From Ktedonobacter robiniae (GTDB lineage: Bacteria; Chloroflexota; Ktedonobacteria; Ktedonobacterales; Ktedonobacteraceae): a stretch of 64,000 nt of DNA. The notes below the pieces were generated by a model, which saw only the letters and a list, made by a program, of their open reading frames with translations, was not told where the DNA came from and did not search any database. The position numbers were made by a program, and so were the translations under genes. The stretch covers positions 744,001 to 808,000 of the forward strand of contig NZ_BNJG01000002.1 in NCBI RefSeq assembly GCF_016587375.1, in the 5' to 3' direction. Each line of letters starts with the position of its first letter. Position 1 is the stretch's first letter. This document shows, piece by piece, positions 25,783 to 33,894 of the stretch.

Positions 25783-26802
25783 ATGAGATACCGACTTTTA
25801 GGAACAAGTGGTTTGCGCGTCTCAGAAGTCTTTCTTGGCGCGATGACCTTTGGCGAGGAATCAGGGCCGGGCGCCTCACTAGAGGAATCCCGCCGGATGC
25901 TAAACACTTACGCTGAGGCTGGCGGCAATGTAATTGATACAGCCATCAATTATAGAAACGGCGAAAGCGAGCGCTTTGTTGGAGCGCTACTCGAAGGGCG
26001 CAGAGATCGCTTTGTGCTTGCAAGTAAATACACAGTGACACGCGACCGTGAAGACCCTAATGCCGCTGGCAATCACCGCAAGAATCTTATGCACTCCCTT
26101 GAGAGCAGCTTGAAGCGCTTACGTACCGACTACATTGATCTCTACTGGGTGCATATTTGGGATCATCATACTCCCATTGAGGAAACTCTGCGTGCTCTTG
26201 ATGATGCTGTACGAGCAGGAAAAATCCTCTACGTGGGTATTTCGGACGCGCCAGCCTGGATTGTTTCACGTGCTAACACACTTGCCGAATGGCGCGGTTG
26301 GAGCCCGTTTGCCGCTTTGCAGGTTCCCTATCACCTCCTCAAACGCGACATCGAGCGCGAGTTATTGCCTATGGCTGAGGCATGTGGAATGAGTGTCGCC
26401 ACCTGGGGACCGCTCGCCGATGGTGTGCTTTCAGGGAAATTTACGCGCGCTGGAGGCGTTGAAGGGCGAACACGTTTAGCACCCACTGCGATCAGCGAAC
26501 GTGCCCATACCGTTGTCCGCGTGGTTCAAGATGTGGCATATCAGCTTGGCGTTACTCCCGCTCAAGTAGCTATTGCCTGGATACGCAGCCGTTCACGGGC
26601 CATTCACCCTATCCTTGGAGCACGCAGACATGAGCAGTTGGTGGAGAATCTAGGGGCGCTCACAGTTGAAATTCCCCCAGAACTGATGACCCACCTGAAT
26701 ACCGCCACGGAATTTGACCCTGGTTTTCCTACCAATTTTATCAATGCCACCGCACCTTGGATCTATGGAGATAAGGGGCAACTCGTTGATGGGCGCTTAT
26801 AA
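25783..26802 (+). CDS. Aldo/keto reductase
   Basis: About 339 residues from ATG 25783 (MRYRLLGTSGLRVSEVFLGA), with GAAGGA upstream; an earlier in-frame ATG at 25747 lacks a good site. The TIM-barrel NADPH oxidoreductase has the catalytic tetrad region NVIDTAINYRNGESE (Asp, Tyr), LASKYT (Lys) and LYWVHIWDHHTP (His). The cofactor end is IHPILGARRHEQLVENL. The substrate is unknown, probably an aldehyde or sugar. It is followed after about 80 bp by a VOC gene in the same direction. Confidence 0.88.
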   Translation: MRYRLLGTSGLRVSEVFLGAMTFGEESGPGASLEESRRMLNTYAEAGGNVIDTAINYRNGESERFVGALLEGRRDRFVLASKYTVTRDREDPNAAGNHRKNLMHSLESSLKRLRTDYIDLYWVHIWDHHTPIEETLRALDDAVRAGKILYVGISDAPAWIVSRANTLAEWRGWSPFAALQVPYHLLKRDIERELLPMAEACGMSVATWGPLADGVLSGKFTRAGGVEGRTRLAPTAISERAHTVVRVVQDVAYQLGVTPAQVAIAWIRSRSRAIHPILGARRHEQLVENLGALTVEIPPELMTHLNTATEFDPGFPTNFINATAPWIYGDKGQLVDGRL

Positions 26803-26882
26803 AGAGATTTGTTGACGGGCGTATGACATTCACACGCGCAGAACGAGGCATTGCGCGTCTTGAAGCAGAAAGGAGCATGATT

Positions 26883-27359
26883 GTGACACAAGCAGAGATA
26901 CAAGCCACTACCGAAAGGATAGACACCCTCACACCCCATATCGTTGTACGAGACGCAGGGAAAGCCGCTGAATGGTATAAAGAGGTCCTGGGGGCCGAAG
27001 AACGGGGGCGAGTTCCTGTTCCGGGTGGTAAGTTTATGCAAATTGAGTTATGGTTTGGAAACTCAGCGGTGATGCTGGCTGATGAGTTTCTCGATGCGGG
27101 TATTTTCTCGCTCTTAGCAATCGGGGGAACGCCAGTTGTTCTCCACCTCACAACAAAGAAGGTCGAAGCGCTCTGGCAACGCGCAATAGATGCGGGGGCT
27201 GTGATCTTACAGCCATTGCAAGAACAATTCTGGGGCGACCTGCATGGGCAAATCCTTGATCCGTTTGGCTATCGTTGGAACCTCGCGCAACATCTACGAG
27301 ATGTTCCTTCCGAAGAGATTGCACGTATCGCAGCCAGTATATTCGGTGGTCAAGCATAA
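26883..27359 (+). CDS. VOC (glyoxalase/bleomycin-resistance fold) family protein
   Basis: The start at GTG 26883 is preferred: AAAGGAG lies eight bases before it, and homology begins soon after (RIDTLTPHIVVRDAGKAAEW). Two beta-alpha-beta-beta-beta modules are seen: HIVVRDAGKAAEWYKEVLGA with MQIELWFGNSAVMLAD, and VVLHLTTKKVEALWQRAIDA with GDLHGQILDPFGYRWNLAQH. The metal-ligand pattern His/Glu resembles PhnB-like and YdeM-like members. The role could be small-molecule binding or dioxygenase-like chemistry. It ends just before IS3 debris. Confidence 0.85.
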   Translation: MTQAEIQATTERIDTLTPHIVVRDAGKAAEWYKEVLGAEERGRVPVPGGKFMQIELWFGNSAVMLADEFLDAGIFSLLAIGGTPVVLHLTTKKVEALWQRAIDAGAVILQPLQEQFWGDLHGQILDPFGYRWNLAQHLRDVPSEEIARIAASIFGGQA

Positions 27360-27365
27360 AGGTTG

Positions 27366-27790
27366 CTTATGATCTCAATGAGAAGAGCGGTCACGTTTTA
27401 GGGCGCACACTTGTCTTCTCATTGAGATGCTCAGTAGAGTTGGTCAGCCAGGCACTTTCGATGGCCTTGCTGCGCCGCAATCCGCCTGCCGAAATGCTCT
27501 TGCACTCTGACCAAGGCAGCCCCTACACCAGTCACGGCTACCTTGGCAAGCTGCTCGAACGAGGCATCGTGGTCAGCATGAGTCGCACGGGAGATTGTTA
27601 CGACAATGCGGCCATGGAAAGCTTTTTCAGCACCCTCAAAGGCGAGTGTGTGGATCGCACGCGGTTCGCCACGAGGCTCGAAGCCAGACAAACGATCTTT
27701 GAATATTTGGAATGTTTTTACAATCGGGTTCGCCGACATTCCACCCTCGCGTATGTGAGTCCGGTGGAATTTGAACAACAGAGACGCTAG
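27366..27790 (+). pseudogene. IS3-family transposase OrfB, C-terminal fragment
   Basis: LVSQALSMALLRRNPPAEML, then HSDQGSPYTS (second catalytic Asp) and DCYDNAAMESFFSTLKGE (catalytic Glu), form the second half of an IS3 integrase domain, with the usual end YNRVRRHSTLAYVSPVEFE. The first catalytic Asp and OrfA are missing, and the fragment starts abruptly after the VOC stop codon. An AGATTGTTACGACAATG region encodes the conserved CYDNA motif. Confidence 0.88.
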
Positions 27791-27915
27791 TTTCCCAGTT
27801 TCTTCTCTCCCCAAAAGTCCTGCAAGCCCATCATAATGGTATGGTGTTGTATCGATGAGATCCACTTGAATATAGCAATGAAGCAGACATTCTGGCAAGA
27901 GAGACAGCCTGAATA

Positions 27916-28187
27916 TCCTATTAATCTTGAGATACACTTCATCTAAGTGCCACGTATCTCCCGTTTTTGGGCGAAGACGTTTCAGTTGATTGGCATACAC
28001 TTGGCCAAATTTTAGACACCACTGCCTGATGGTCTCCGTAGGTTACCACAACCCCGCGCTCAGCCAGAATCTCTTCAACATCACGGAAACTCAAGGAGAA
28101 GCGGAAGTACAACCAAATGCAATGGCCAATAATCTCAGCTGGGAAACGAAAGCCTTTGAAGAGGGATGGAAGTGCTTGTGTTTTCAT
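27916..28187 (-). pseudogene. IS6-family transposase, N-terminal fragment with frameshift
   Basis: ATG 28187 opens an IS6/IS26-type N-terminus (LFKGFRFPAEIIGHCIWLYF, RFSLSFRDVEEILAERGVVV TYG in two parts). At about 28040 one base is missing, and the family motif continues in the next frame (TIRQWCLKFGQVYANQL, then TWHLDEVYLKINR with the first catalytic Asp). The homology stops near 27916, next to the IS3 fragment. Confidence 0.85.
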
Positions 28188-28273
28188 GACTGTCAGTCTA
28201 CCAGAAATTGGAGACGCTCAGCAAGTTGACAATACCAAGGGAAGACTCCTGGTGTTGAAGTGTCAGGGGAATG

Positions 28274-28307
28274 CCTGACTCCTCTCTAAGGTGAGAGAGG
28301 AGTCAGG
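28274..28307. terminator. Perfect 14-bp hairpin
   Basis: CCTGACTCCTCTCT (28274-28287) and its complement (28294-28307) enclose a 6-nt loop. It lies beside the IS6 fragment with no obvious U-run and may be a leftover terminator or element end. Confidence 0.55.
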
Positions 28308-28355
28308 AAGGAGGCAGACAGGCAGGCAGTGTCGTAATGAAGGTGTTCCTTAGAG

Positions 28356-28562
28356 TGTAAATTTGCGAATTAAGTGGGCGGATTCTGACTAAATCTTGAC
28401 AATTAAATGGGCGGTAGAACGGGCAGCAGAGCACAAAATTTTTGCTCCCCATCAAGGCGACGTTTCGAGATCTCTCTGTAAGCCGATTCATATTGATTGC
28501 TTGCTCTCCCATTTAATCATCAAAATTTTTAACAATCCGCCCACTTAATTCGCAAATTTACA
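28356..28562. mobile_element. MITE-like element, 207 bp
   Basis: The 29-bp terminal arms (28356-28384, beginning TGTAAATTTGCGAATTAAGT; 28534-28562) are perfect inverted repeats. A second, subterminal pair (TTAAATGGG near 28402 and CCCATTTAA near 28508) lies inside. The interior has no real gene. The doubly nested ends resemble those of insertion sequences with internal transposase-binding repeats, so it is probably a non-autonomous derivative. No target duplication was recognised. Confidence 0.8.
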
Positions 28563-28573
28563 TCTAACCAGGC

Positions 28574-28624
28574 AAACATGGATGCCAACTCGAAGCTAAA
28601 AACAGCGAGTCGGCATCCATGTTT
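28574..28624 (-). terminator. Terminator hairpin after the binding-protein gene
   Basis: AAACATGGATGCC plus AACTCG pairs with CGAGT plus GGCATCCATGTTT, with one mismatch, around a 13-nt loop, just 25 bp downstream of the stop of the 28649-30400 gene on the minus strand. Together with its A/T-rich ends it fits an intrinsic terminator. Confidence 0.65.
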
Positions 28625-28648
28625 ATGCTCATCTCTAACAGCGAACGT

Positions 28649-30400
28649 TTAATATTGACTTGTATCGGCGCATGGGGTCGCTGTCGAGATATAGATGTTT
28701 GTCCAATCGTCGGGTGGAATCATGCTCTGCGCGTTATCCGCAATACCAACCACACATGGTTTACGCACAATCACGCTTCCTACCTGGACAGTCGGCAGCC
28801 ATACCACATCGTTGACAAGCTGCTGCTCCGCCTGATTGTACAGTTTCATCCGCTGCGCTTGATCCTGAGTGCTATCAGCCTGCTCCATTAACTTCTGCGT
28901 CTCTTGCTGCTGAGATGCGTTAGCAGAATGATTCTGTCCGTAGTTAACTACGTTGTTGGGTGATCCCTTATCGAACTGCAGTGTCAGCCAGTCCTGCGGA
29001 TCAGGATAGTCGGCGACCCAGCCCAGGGCAAACATCTGCACACCATTGGGGTTATTCAGCGCCGCCGGAACATCGCTTAGCAGCTTTCCGTAGTCAATAT
29101 CATTGAGTTTCACCGAGATACCCAGCACACTCTGCCACATCTGCTGGACGGCCTGGAGCTCATTGCGTGTATCGGAGCTACCATTGGTCGCGACCGTGAA
29201 AGTCACCGATGGGAACGTCGAGGCGGTATAGCCCTCATCCTTCATGCCCTCCTCAAGCAACTGTTTCGCGAGTTTCGGATCACCCGCGGGACTCTTAACG
29301 CCAGCCGGTCCCGTGAGGTCCGCATCGTAGCCCGGCATCCCCTGTGGGACAATATGATTTGTCGCGATAACCTTGTCTTTATACGTATTATGCGCCAGTG
29401 TTTCTTTATTGATAGCTAAAGCAAAAGCCTGGCGAATCTTAATGTTGTTAAACGGTTTAACGAGATAATTCATCCCATAATACGTAATCCACAACTGGGG
29501 AATGGAATGGAATTGCCCCTCGGGCAAGGCTTTCGCGGCATCTATATGCGCAGAGGGAACATTACTCTGGTCGACCTGCCCCGTCTGATAGGCCTTATAG
29601 ATCGTATCCGCCTGTTTATAGAAGGGAATGACAATCTTCTTCAACTGCGGCTTGGGACCATAGTAGTGCGGATTAGGGACAAACTCGATAGCCTTTCCAT
29701 GCTCGTACTTGGAAACCATAAACGGACCGGCCCCGCCAATACCCTGGCTGAGATGGTCTACAAAGTTCAGGTCGCCATACTTCTCAATCATGCCCTTTTC
29801 TATCACGTACGAGCACGAATACGTCAGTTCTTCCAGGAAATAAGATGCCTTTTGAGTCGTAATAATCACCACCGTATCAGGATCAGGCGTAAGAATGCCA
29901 TCACCAATGATGGTCTTCACTTTGCCCGCAGCCAGTTCTGGCGCGCCTTTAATCAGCCCCATATAGGTCAGAGCCACGGCAGACTTTACCCTGGGCTGGA
30001 GGGCGCGATCAATGCTATACGCGACATCGGCAGAGGTCAATGGGGTACCATCGCTAAACTTGAGGTTGGGGCGCAACTTAAAAGTCCAGATGAGGCCATC
30101 AGACGAAACGGAGTGTGAGGCCGCGAGCTGATCGTGTATCTGCAACTTATTATCAAGCTGGAGCAGACCAGTGAACACCAGGTCGATAGCGGCAATAGAG
30201 CCCCCATCAGTCGAGAGCGCGGGGTCAATCGTCTTGAGATCATTACCACTGCTAGGCCAGATGAAGACTTGCTTACTATCGTCGGCCCTGGTCGTTGATA
30301 CAGCCCCTTGCTGTGCACCACCACAGCCTACGAGCAGGAGCGTGAGCAGACAGAAAAACGTTGGAAGAATGCCCTTCACAAATTTCGTGCCAGATCGCAT
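28649..30400 (-). CDS. Peptide-type (DppA/OppA family 5) substrate-binding lipoprotein
   Basis: The 583-residue extracellular binding protein has a signal peptide ending in the lipobox LVGC (Cys about 26). Family 5 landmarks include KTIDPAL, LIWTFKLRPNLKFSDGTPLT, KIRQAFALAINK, and VADYPDPQDWLTL near the C-terminus. It binds oligopeptides or related solutes. It stands alone (no permease next to it) downstream of the inositol operon, about 480 bp from its last gene, and is clearly paralogous to the 46728-48425 protein. It has its own terminator. Confidence 0.88.
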   Translation of the reverse strand: MRSGTKFVKGILPTFFCLLTLLLVGCGGAQQGAVSTTRADDSKQVFIWPSSGNDLKTIDPALSTDGGSIAAIDLVFTGLLQLDNKLQIHDQLAASHSVSSDGLIWTFKLRPNLKFSDGTPLTSADVAYSIDRALQPRVKSAVALTYMGLIKGAPELAAGKVKTIIGDGILTPDPDTVVIITTQKASYFLEELTYSCSYVIEKGMIEKYGDLNFVDHLSQGIGGAGPFMVSKYEHGKAIEFVPNPHYYGPKPQLKKIVIPFYKQADTIYKAYQTGQVDQSNVPSAHIDAAKALPEGQFHSIPQLWITYYGMNYLVKPFNNIKIRQAFALAINKETLAHNTYKDKVIATNHIVPQGMPGYDADLTGPAGVKSPAGDPKLAKQLLEEGMKDEGYTASTFPSVTFTVATNGSSDTRNELQAVQQMWQSVLGISVKLNDIDYGKLLSDVPAALNNPNGVQMFALGWVADYPDPQDWLTLQFDKGSPNNVVNYGQNHSANASQQQETQKLMEQADSTQDQAQRMKLYNQAEQQLVNDVVWLPTVQVGSVIVRKPCVVGIADNAQSMIPPDDWTNIYISTATPCADTSQY

Positions 30401-30880
30401 AAATACATTCTCCTGTTCTTTGTGCTATAGAGAGAATGACATGTCGTAAGGTCGCCCATGCGAATACTTGTGCTTACAATCTGAGAAAGCAATCCAAACA
30501 TGTCCAAAAACATGGAAAGCACTACAAATTACTGTATGCCTTTCCTTATTTTATCGTTTCAAAAACATGCATGTCTTGTGAAAACGAGTTGTTAATAATG
30601 CTGATTTCTGCATAACGCTATGCTGCTACATTCGCGTTGATTGGTGCGGAAAGATGGCAAGAGAACGTTTCGGCTCTGGCAATAGCACAACAGGAAGAGA
30701 CACAGAAGTGGATGGTGTATTCTATAGAGAAAAGCAGTGTGGAGGTTCGTGTGTGCCTTGCAGCATACATGAACCTCCACACTGCTTTCCAGATAACAAA
30801 CACAGCGGGTACGAGAAGTAATATCAGAAGATGTTACGCAATTTTTGCGCAAAGCGTGTTGGTCGGAATGTAACACGAAG
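30401..30880. other. Intergenic region between binding protein and inositol operon end
   Basis: No gene is seen. It should hold the promoter of the 28649-30400 gene (A/T-rich near 30530-30610) and the inositol operon terminator at 30731-30788. Confidence 0.5.
30731..30788 (-). terminator. Hairpin terminating the inositol operon
   Basis: AAAGCAGTGTGGAGGTTC (30731-30748) pairs perfectly over 18 bp with 30771-30788, leaving a 22-nt loop. It is located about 95 bp downstream of the last gene of the operon (minus strand). Confidence 0.7.
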
Positions 30881-31894
30881 CTATGTGATCTCGATATTGC
30901 CTTTCCCACCATACGTGTCCCACCAGGCGCTAGCATGGGTGGTCAGCACCCTATTAAGCGCCTGGATATTTTGAGCGCCATGCTCCGCTAACCAGTACTC
31001 CAACGCTTTCACACCTTCTCGCGCAAATACCTGAATGCTCTGCTGCCAGGTGGCTCGCCCACACAGCACACCCGCAAATTTCGCTCCCGCTTCGGCGGCC
31101 AATTCCAACATTTCGCAGAACACCTCGTTATTGATACCCGCGCTCAAGTAGATAAATGGCAGCTTCGTTGCATCGGCGGTCTTCCGTAAGTGCATTAACG
31201 CTTCCTGGCGTGTATAGGCTGCCTGACCGCCAGCAAAGGCGCGCGTTTGCGCCACAAAGATAGGGTTTATTGGCAATTCGACCTTGAGCACGTCCACACC
31301 ATAGCGAGGCTGTGAAAACTCCTCCATGGTACGCGCAACATAGAGGGGCTTCTTCTTCGCAAACTCCAGCCCCTTCTCGTCCCCTATTGCGTTATCGTAT
31401 ACTAGCGGCTCAAGAAAAAAGGGTATATCTAGCGCGATGCATTCGGCACCAATGCGCTCAACATAGGCCTGCTTGATGGCATTGATCCGCTCTTTGTCGA
31501 ATGGGTTATAGTAAAGAAGAATTTTGATAGCCCTGGCTCCGGCCTCGACGAGACGACGTACGCTCCACTCCAGCAGGAGATCAGGCAGCCGATCTCCTGT
31601 GCTGTTATCGTAGCTCGACTTTTCATAGGCCAGCATTATAGCCTTATCCTGAGGATCATGCATCAGGCTATACTCTGGATCTAAGAGTATAGCGCTGGCA
31701 TATGGGGATAAAACCTTTGCTACCGCTCCTTTGAAGGCTTGCATATCATGTGCCGTTGCCTCCGCTCCGCGCGCTGTCGCAATGGCTTGCAAGAGATTCT
31801 GGCGGTGGTCAACTGCCAGCGCGGCAATACAACCGTACTCATTAGCGCAGGCGTTGAGTCCCTCGAATTTGCCTTTGCTCATTCTCACTGTCAT
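30881..31894 (-). CDS. LacD-type class I aldolase, probable DKGP aldolase of inositol pathway
   Basis: The 337-residue protein belongs to the tagatose-1,6-bisphosphate aldolase (LacD) family. Visible are AALAVDHRQNLLQ, an ILLDPEYS strand, KILLYYNPFD, FFLEPLVYD, and DVLKVELPIN with the expected Schiff-base Lys204. It is the last gene of an otherwise complete iol operon that has no IolJ (class II FBA-like) gene. By context it should cleave 2-deoxy-5-keto-D-gluconate 6-phosphate to malonic semialdehyde and dihydroxyacetone phosphate. It starts 11 bp after iolG. The family call is sure; the substrate is inferred. Confidence 0.88.
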   Translation of the reverse strand: MTVRMSKGKFEGLNACANEYGCIAALAVDHRQNLLQAIATARGAEATAHDMQAFKGAVAKVLSPYASAILLDPEYSLMHDPQDKAIMLAYEKSSYDNSTGDRLPDLLLEWSVRRLVEAGARAIKILLYYNPFDKERINAIKQAYVERIGAECIALDIPFFLEPLVYDNAIGDEKGLEFAKKKPLYVARTMEEFSQPRYGVDVLKVELPINPIFVAQTRAFAGGQAAYTRQEALMHLRKTADATKLPFIYLSAGINNEVFCEMLELAAEAGAKFAGVLCGRATWQQSIQVFAREGVKALEYWLAEHGAQNIQALNRVLTTHASAWWDTYGGKGNIEIT

Positions 31895-31905
31895 TGCGCA
31901 TCCCC

Positions 31906-32925
31906 TTATCTCATTTTATCAATAGAAATGGGTCGTCGTTCATCCAGCGAGCGGCGTGCCGCCAGAGCCAGGACCACCGGGGCGCGCCCATCTTGCTCGT
32001 TGACGGGCACAGGTTGGTCGTGCAATACAGAATCGACAAAGGCCGTCATCTCCAACAAGAAACTCTCGTTATAGCGTTCGAGGAAGAAATGTAACGGAAG
32101 GTCGCGCCGAATGCTCTGCCCATCGCTGATAATGGCCGTATTGGCATACTTATTATCAATACTAATTGCACCGCTACTTCCCAGCAACTCTACACGCTGG
32201 TCATAGCCGTAGGAAGCGTAGCGGCTATTATTAATTGTGGCAATGGCGCCATTGGCAAAGCGCAACATGACCACCGCCGTATCCACATCGCCCACCTCTC
32301 CAAGCGCAGGATCGTGCATGACACCCGCCATGGTGAAAACTTCCTCAACCTCGCTATCAATCAGGAAGCGAGCCATGTCAAAATCGTGGATCATCATGTC
32401 AAGAAAGAGACCACCTGAGACCCGAATATAGGCCAGCGGCGGCGGCCCTGGGTCGCGGCTGGTGATGTTGAGGATCTGAGGGCGACCGATTTCCTGACGC
32501 TCCAGGGCCTGTCGCACACGACGATAGTTCGCGTCAAAGCGTCGATTAAAGCCAATCTGTAATTTCACTCCGGCAGACGCTACTACTGCGACAGCCTGAT
32601 CTATGGAGGGAAGATCGAGGGCGATAGGCTTCTCACAAAAAATATGTTTGCCAGCCTGCGCCGCCTCTTGAATCATACGAGCATGCGTATCCGTTGGCGA
32701 GCAGATCACTACGGCTTGAATATCTGGATTTTCCAGTATCGCCTGGTAATTCTGTGTGGCATAGGGTATCGCAAAGCGCCGGGCGCATTCCCTGGCGGCC
32801 TCCTCGTTCGCGTCGGCAACCATGAGCAGGCTAGCCATCGGAATGTGTCTGGCCAAATGTTGAGCGTGTAATAAACCAATACGCCCGGCACCAATCAGGC
32901 CGACCGTCAAGGTGTCTACTGACAT
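31906..32925 (-). CDS. iolG: Inositol 2-dehydrogenase (IolG)
   Basis: The 339-residue GFO/IDH/MocA-family NAD-dependent dehydrogenase oxidises myo-inositol to scyllo-inosose, the first step of the pathway. The Rossmann motif is GLIGAGRIG (9-17). The catalytic Lys99 lies in CEKP (97-100), and Asp176 with His180 in LDMMIHDFD match the catalytic Asp/His of IolG. It lies between iolE and the LacD-type aldolase, all in one direction. Other members act on scyllo-inositol or glucose-like polyols, but the operon supports inositol. Confidence 0.92.
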   Translation of the reverse strand: MSVDTLTVGLIGAGRIGLLHAQHLARHIPMASLLMVADANEEAARECARRFAIPYATQNYQAILENPDIQAVVICSPTDTHARMIQEAAQAGKHIFCEKPIALDLPSIDQAVAVVASAGVKLQIGFNRRFDANYRRVRQALERQEIGRPQILNITSRDPGPPPLAYIRVSGGLFLDMMIHDFDMARFLIDSEVEEVFTMAGVMHDPALGEVGDVDTAVVMLRFANGAIATINNSRYASYGYDQRVELLGSSGAISIDNKYANTAIISDGQSIRRDLPLHFFLERYNESFLLEMTAFVDSVLHDQPVPVNEQDGRAPVVLALAARRSLDERRPISIDKMR

Positions 32926-32943
32926 AAGGCTCCTCTTCCTCTA

Positions 32944-33867
32944 TTACAGCCCGATTGCCTTCAGATAGGCCCGATTGCGCTGAGCGCTCTCTTTAGGACT
33001 CCCCATACCAGGCAGAACGTCCTGCTCAACGACAATCCAGCCATCATAGCCGCGTCCGTGTAGCCAGTCGCGCACCACCTCAAATGGGACGCTGCCCTGC
33101 CCCAGTTCGCAAAATACCCCATTGCTCACTGCCGTAAAATAATCCCAACCTTCGGAGCGCGCTTGCCGGGCAACCAGAGGATGACAATCTTTAAAGTGGA
33201 CGTGCTGAATACGCTTCCCAAAGCGCTCAAGCCCTTCCAATACCCTCTGGCCATCGATGTCCCCTGAACCATAGAGGTAATGCCCGGTATCAAAGACTAA
33301 CCCTAAGAGTTCGGGATCAGTCATATCCAACAAGCGCTCAATCTCCTGTGGTGTCTCGACGTAGCCAGCACAATGATGATGGAAAGCTGTTGGCATGCCA
33401 GTCTCCTCACGTACCCTGCGCGCAATGCGTTCAGCTCCACGGGCGAAGGTAGTCCATTGCGCCGCGCTCAACCCCATCTCGTTTGTGACATGCCCCGCAT
33501 TGTGAGTACGCTCCGGCTCTGTTCCATTGGCATCAGCGAGAATAAGGAAGGGCGACTGATCTTCCTCCTCGGCCATGGCGGACAGCAGGCGGGCGACCTT
33601 GAGCGCCTCGGCTTCTCCAACGGCATGCATACGCGCATCTTTCAGCGCCACCGGTACAAACGCACCCACCATACTCAGGTTGCGTCGCTTCAACTCTAAT
33701 TGCAATTGTGCGGGAACAGTGGGCATAAAGCCCCAATCGCCAAGTTCGGTCCCAACGTAGCCTGTATCACGCAGTTCATCAAGCATTCGCCCGTAGGTGA
33801 TACCTTCGCCCTTCACATCGTCAAATTCGAGTGCTCCCCACGAACAGGGGGCGTTAGCAATACGCAT
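32944..33867 (-). CDS. iolE: Inosose dehydratase (IolE)
   Basis: About 307 residues from ATG 33867, which follows AGAGGGA; a GTG 15 bp earlier is less likely. The TIM-barrel xylose-isomerase-like metalloenzyme removes water from scyllo-inosose to give the trihydroxycyclohexanedione. Family signatures are RIANAPCSWGALEF at the N-terminus and TELGDWGFMP. Metal-ligand segments are AFHHHCAGYVET, GLVFDTGHYLYG, IQHVHFKDCHP and WIVVEQD. The sequence fits IolE better than the isomerase IolI because of the N-terminal motif. Confidence 0.9.
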   Translation of the reverse strand: MRIANAPCSWGALEFDDVKGEGITYGRMLDELRDTGYVGTELGDWGFMPTVPAQLQLELKRRNLSMVGAFVPVALKDARMHAVGEAEALKVARLLSAMAEEEDQSPFLILADANGTEPERTHNAGHVTNEMGLSAAQWTTFARGAERIARRVREETGMPTAFHHHCAGYVETPQEIERLLDMTDPELLGLVFDTGHYLYGSGDIDGQRVLEGLERFGKRIQHVHFKDCHPLVARQARSEGWDYFTAVSNGVFCELGQGSVPFEVVRDWLHGRGYDGWIVVEQDVLPGMGSPKESAQRNRAYLKAIGL

Positions 33868-33894
33868 CTTCGTCCCTCTCACGTTTCTAGAACT

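Noticed and set aside
27790..27915. Minus-strand continuation after the IS6 homology
   Set aside because: The frame is open but the sequence no longer matches IS6; treated as flanking debris.
28303..28512. 69-codon frame within the 207-bp MITE
   Set aside because: It crosses the terminal repeat and a terminator hairpin and has no homology pattern.
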